Shown one piece after another: positions 50,723 to 52,148 of a DNA stretch of 52,148 bases; position 1 is the first letter of the stretch; each line of letters starts with the position of its first letter. Under the pieces are notes generated by a model. It was not told the origin of the DNA. It saw only the letters and a list, made by a program, of their open reading frames with translations, and did not search any database. Made by a program: the position numbers and the translations under genes. The stretch comes from an uncultured Verrucomicrobia subdivision 3 bacterium (GTDB taxonomy: Bacteria; Verrucomicrobiota; Verrucomicrobiia; Limisphaerales; UBA11358): the NCBI GenBank assembly GCA_903850425.1, contig CAINLR010000137.1, positions 1-52,148 of the forward strand, read 5' to 3'.

Positions 50723-51415
50723 ATGGACTTTGGAATCGCTTTAGCGCTCGGACTACTCGGCAGCCTGCACTGCGCGGCCATGTGTGGACCGCTCATGCTC
50801 GCCCTGCCGATTCCGCCTGGCCGCCCGTCCCGGTTTGTGGCGGGTCGCATTATTTACCAACTCGGTCGCGTCGCTACTTACACTCTGCTCGGCGTCGTGG
50901 CCGGACTCATTGGCAAATCCATTTATCTGGCCGGCCTGCAACGGTGGGTTTCCATCGCGCTCGGCGTGGCAATTTTGCTCGGCTTTCTGATCTCCAAAAG
51001 AATCTCCCTGTCCGCGCCTGTCGTGCGCTTGGTGACCCGGCTAAAAACGGCGATGTCCGCCCAATTGCAGCGCCGCAGTTTTCGTTCGCTGGCGCTGTTG
51101 GGAATGCTCAACGGGCTGTTGCCCTGCGGTCTGGTCTATGTGGCCTTGGCGGGAGCCTTGGCGCACGGCACACTCTCCGCCGGAGTTGTTTACATGGCCG
51201 TGTTTGGCCTCGGCACATTACCGACGATGCTCGGCATCAGTCTTTCCGGAAAGTTATTTCCGCTCGCCCTCCGACTTAAACTACGTCGGGCGATTCCGTT
51301 GGGCGTCTGTCTGTTGGCCGGGCTGTTGATTCTGCGCGGAATGGCCTTGGGCATTCCCTACCTCAGCCCGAATCTGACTTCGAGCACCACGCCCAGTTGC
51401 TGCGTGGCACCTTGA
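50723..51415 (+). CDS. sulfite exporter TauE/SafE-family (cbb3-associated) membrane protein
   Basis: A 230-aa protein with about six TM segments. The paired motifs GLLGSLHCAAMCGPLMLALP and LNGLLPCGLVYVALAGA place Cys residues in the first and fourth helices, the pattern of the SafE branch seen at the end of many ccoGHIS clusters. Other features are GRIIYQLGRVATYTLLGVVA and a Cys pair near the end (TTPSCCVAP). It may move copper, sulfur or a thiol reductant for oxidase assembly; the role is not settled. Last gene of the cluster. Confidence 0.9.
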   Translation: MDFGIALALGLLGSLHCAAMCGPLMLALPIPPGRPSRFVAGRIIYQLGRVATYTLLGVVAGLIGKSIYLAGLQRWVSIALGVAILLGFLISKRISLSAPVVRLVTRLKTAMSAQLQRRSFRSLALLGMLNGLLPCGLVYVALAGALAHGTLSAGVVYMAVFGLGTLPTMLGISLSGKLFPLALRLKLRRAIPLGVCLLAGLLILRGMALGIPYLSPNLTSSTTPSCCVAP

Positions 51416-51511
51416 GCCAGCCAGAGTAAACGTTTTGGTTATTGGCGTTCTCACCAACAAACATCCACCGTCCGAGCGCTCACTTTAGAATTGAACAGTC
51501 TTTGTCAGGGG

Positions 51512-51554
51512 TCGAATCAAAACCAGCCACCGAAGATCGAATCAAAACCAGCCA
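51512..51554. repeat. two direct repeats, probable IS21 terminal repeats
   Basis: TCGAATCAAAACCAGCCA occurs at 51512-51529 and again at 51537-51554, 25 bp apart. IS21 elements carry several short repeats at each end for transposase binding. These lie outside (3' of) the istB fragment ending at 51644, as expected for the element end. Confidence 0.75.
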
Positions 51555-51621
51555 GTCTGAGGGATTTTATTCATAGCAGTTTGTTTGGTGCGAGCAAGTA
51601 GTTTCGCGACGAGTTAAGCGA

Positions 51622-51661
51622 GCAGGAAGCGCGTCTGCGAGCCTTAGCTCGCGCTTTCTGC
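51622..51661. repeat. hairpin in the istB tail, copy 1
   Basis: Outer stem GCAGGAAGC (51622-51630) with GCTTTCTGC (51653-51661), left bulge of six bases, inner stem GCGAGC/GCTCGC and loop CTTA. The istB stop codon (TAA on the minus strand) lies in the loop. It is equivalent to the hairpin at 51984-52026. Confidence 0.75.
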
Positions 51662-51880
51662 GGTCGGAGGTTCGTTTGACTTGGGCTGGTTTTTCTTGGT
51701 TTCCTTGCCGGCCACTGGCACCTGGTCTTTGAGCCGGTAACTGCGGCCGGTGATGGCAATGGTCTGGGCGTGGTGCAGGAAGCGGTCCAGGATGGCGGCG
51801 GCGCTGGGCACGTCGCCCAGGAGCTTGCCCCAGTCTTCAATGGGCCGGTTGCTGGTCATGATGTGTAAGCGGCGGTCGAA
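51644..51880 (-). pseudogene. istB: IS21-family helper protein IstB, C-terminal fragment
   Basis: A 79-codon piece beginning FDRRLHIMTSNRPIEDWGKL and continuing LGDVPSAAAILDRFLHHAQT, then ITGRSYRLKD, which is the C-terminal end of the IstB ATPase. The Walker A and B parts are missing: further upstream (51881-51960) the sequence loses resemblance. The element is therefore a truncated remnant. It is read toward the cbb3 cluster. Confidence 0.85.
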
Positions 51881-51983
51881 TGATGCAACGGGTGGCGGTC
51901 GAAGATTGAGGCACCCTCGCGGAAAGGGAACTAATTTCCTGGGTTGAGGTCAAGTCCGGGCTGTCCGCTGCGAGTTAAGAGTA

Positions 51984-52026
51984 GCAGGCGGGCAAAGCTT
52001 CGAGCCACCAGCTCGTGCCCGCCTGC
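51984..52026. repeat. hairpin in the istB tail, copy 2
   Basis: Outer stem GCAGGCGGGC (51984-51993) with GCCCGCCTGC (52017-52026), left bulge AAAGCTT, inner stem CGAGC/GCTCG and loop CACCA. Same position relative to CGAGTTAAG as copy 1, with paired base changes in the outer stem. Confidence 0.8.
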
Positions 52027-52045
52027 GGTCGCAGGTTCGTGAGGT

Positions 52046-52148
52046 TTACTTCCGTTTGAGCCGACGTTTGGCATCCGTCAGCCGATAGCTCTCGCCGTTG
52101 GCTTCCAGGATATGCACGCGATGGGTCAAGCGATCCAACAGTGCGCCC
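52046..52148 (-). pseudogene. istB: second IS21-family IstB C-terminal end, cut by the window edge
   Basis: On the minus strand the window edge reads GALLDRLTHRVHILEANGES, then YRLTDAKRRLKRK and a stop at 52046-52048. This is again an IstB C-terminus, related to but different from the fragment at 51644. Whether the rest of the gene is intact cannot be seen. It lies in tandem with the first fragment. Confidence 0.85.

Noticed and set aside
1-52148. tRNA, rRNA or tmRNA genes
   Set aside because: No cloverleaf-like or rRNA-like stretch was recognised in any intergenic region by reading; a covariance search was not possible here.

Overview
The window looks like a chromosomal contig from a Verrucomicrobiota bacterium, probably near the Pedosphaera/Limisphaerales branch. 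This placement is inferred, not computed. It rests on GC-rich genes interleaved with long palindromic intergenic repeats, a Gfo/Idh/MocA + DUF1080 + ThuA sugar cluster, an H-X9-type pseudopilin, very large secreted Asn/Thr/Ser-rich beta proteins, an LPS-type (Kdo/Lpt) envelope locus with HPr kinase beside it, and a CcoNO-fused cbb3 oxidase. No rRNA, tRNA or CRISPR array was recognised.

Layout. 1-490: remnants of an IS630-type transposase and possibly a tyrosine recombinase. 547-2751 (-): pyrD, a small channel-like membrane protein, and a DapF-family protein whose two catalytic cysteines are both serine. 3049-6086 (+): oxidoreductase, DUF1080 lipoprotein and ThuA-like protein, ended by a clear terminator. 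6456-12795 (-): gatC, then the envelope operon kdsA-kdsC-lptC-lptA-lptB-hprK-ptsH, preceded by ygfZ. 12880-15414: apgM, pgsA and, on the minus strand, a RodZ-like protein. 15573-19726 (+): an ECF sigma factor and its small membrane partner, flanked by two paralogous membrane-anchored proteins with pseudopilin-like C-termini. 19852-22681: a BioF-like PLP enzyme and a divergent DacB-type D-Ala-D-Ala carboxypeptidase. 22757-26947 (-): a 1082-aa Calx-beta-type secreted protein and a pseudopilin. 27195-32148 (-): sppA-upp, an MFS transporter and lysine 6-aminotransferase. 32353-35115 (+): a GH15-like glucosidase and a phosphohexomutase. 35614-39683 (+): an unknown 250-aa protein and a 1054-aa secreted alpha/beta-hydrolase with repeated Ig-like modules. 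39747-42862 (+): FucU/RbsD-like, L-arabinose-isomerase-like and GH43/GH130-like proteins. 42951-51415 (+): a full cbb3 oxidase locus, ccoI-S-NO-Q-P-G-H plus a SafE-like protein. 51500-52148: two related IS21-type istB tails.

The most unusual theme is the set of palindromic repeat families spread through the window. Most copies lie between genes. Two copies are embedded in frame inside protein-coding genes (ygfZ, and the putative anti-sigma gene next to the ECF sigma factor). A third overlaps the apparent start codon of a secreted glycosidase-like gene. This resembles the in-frame palindromic elements of Rickettsia, and is the best candidate here for something not yet described. Other oddities are the Ser/Ser DapF homologue, an HPr kinase whose usual active-site His is Leu, and two IS21 tails that share one hairpin through paired base changes.
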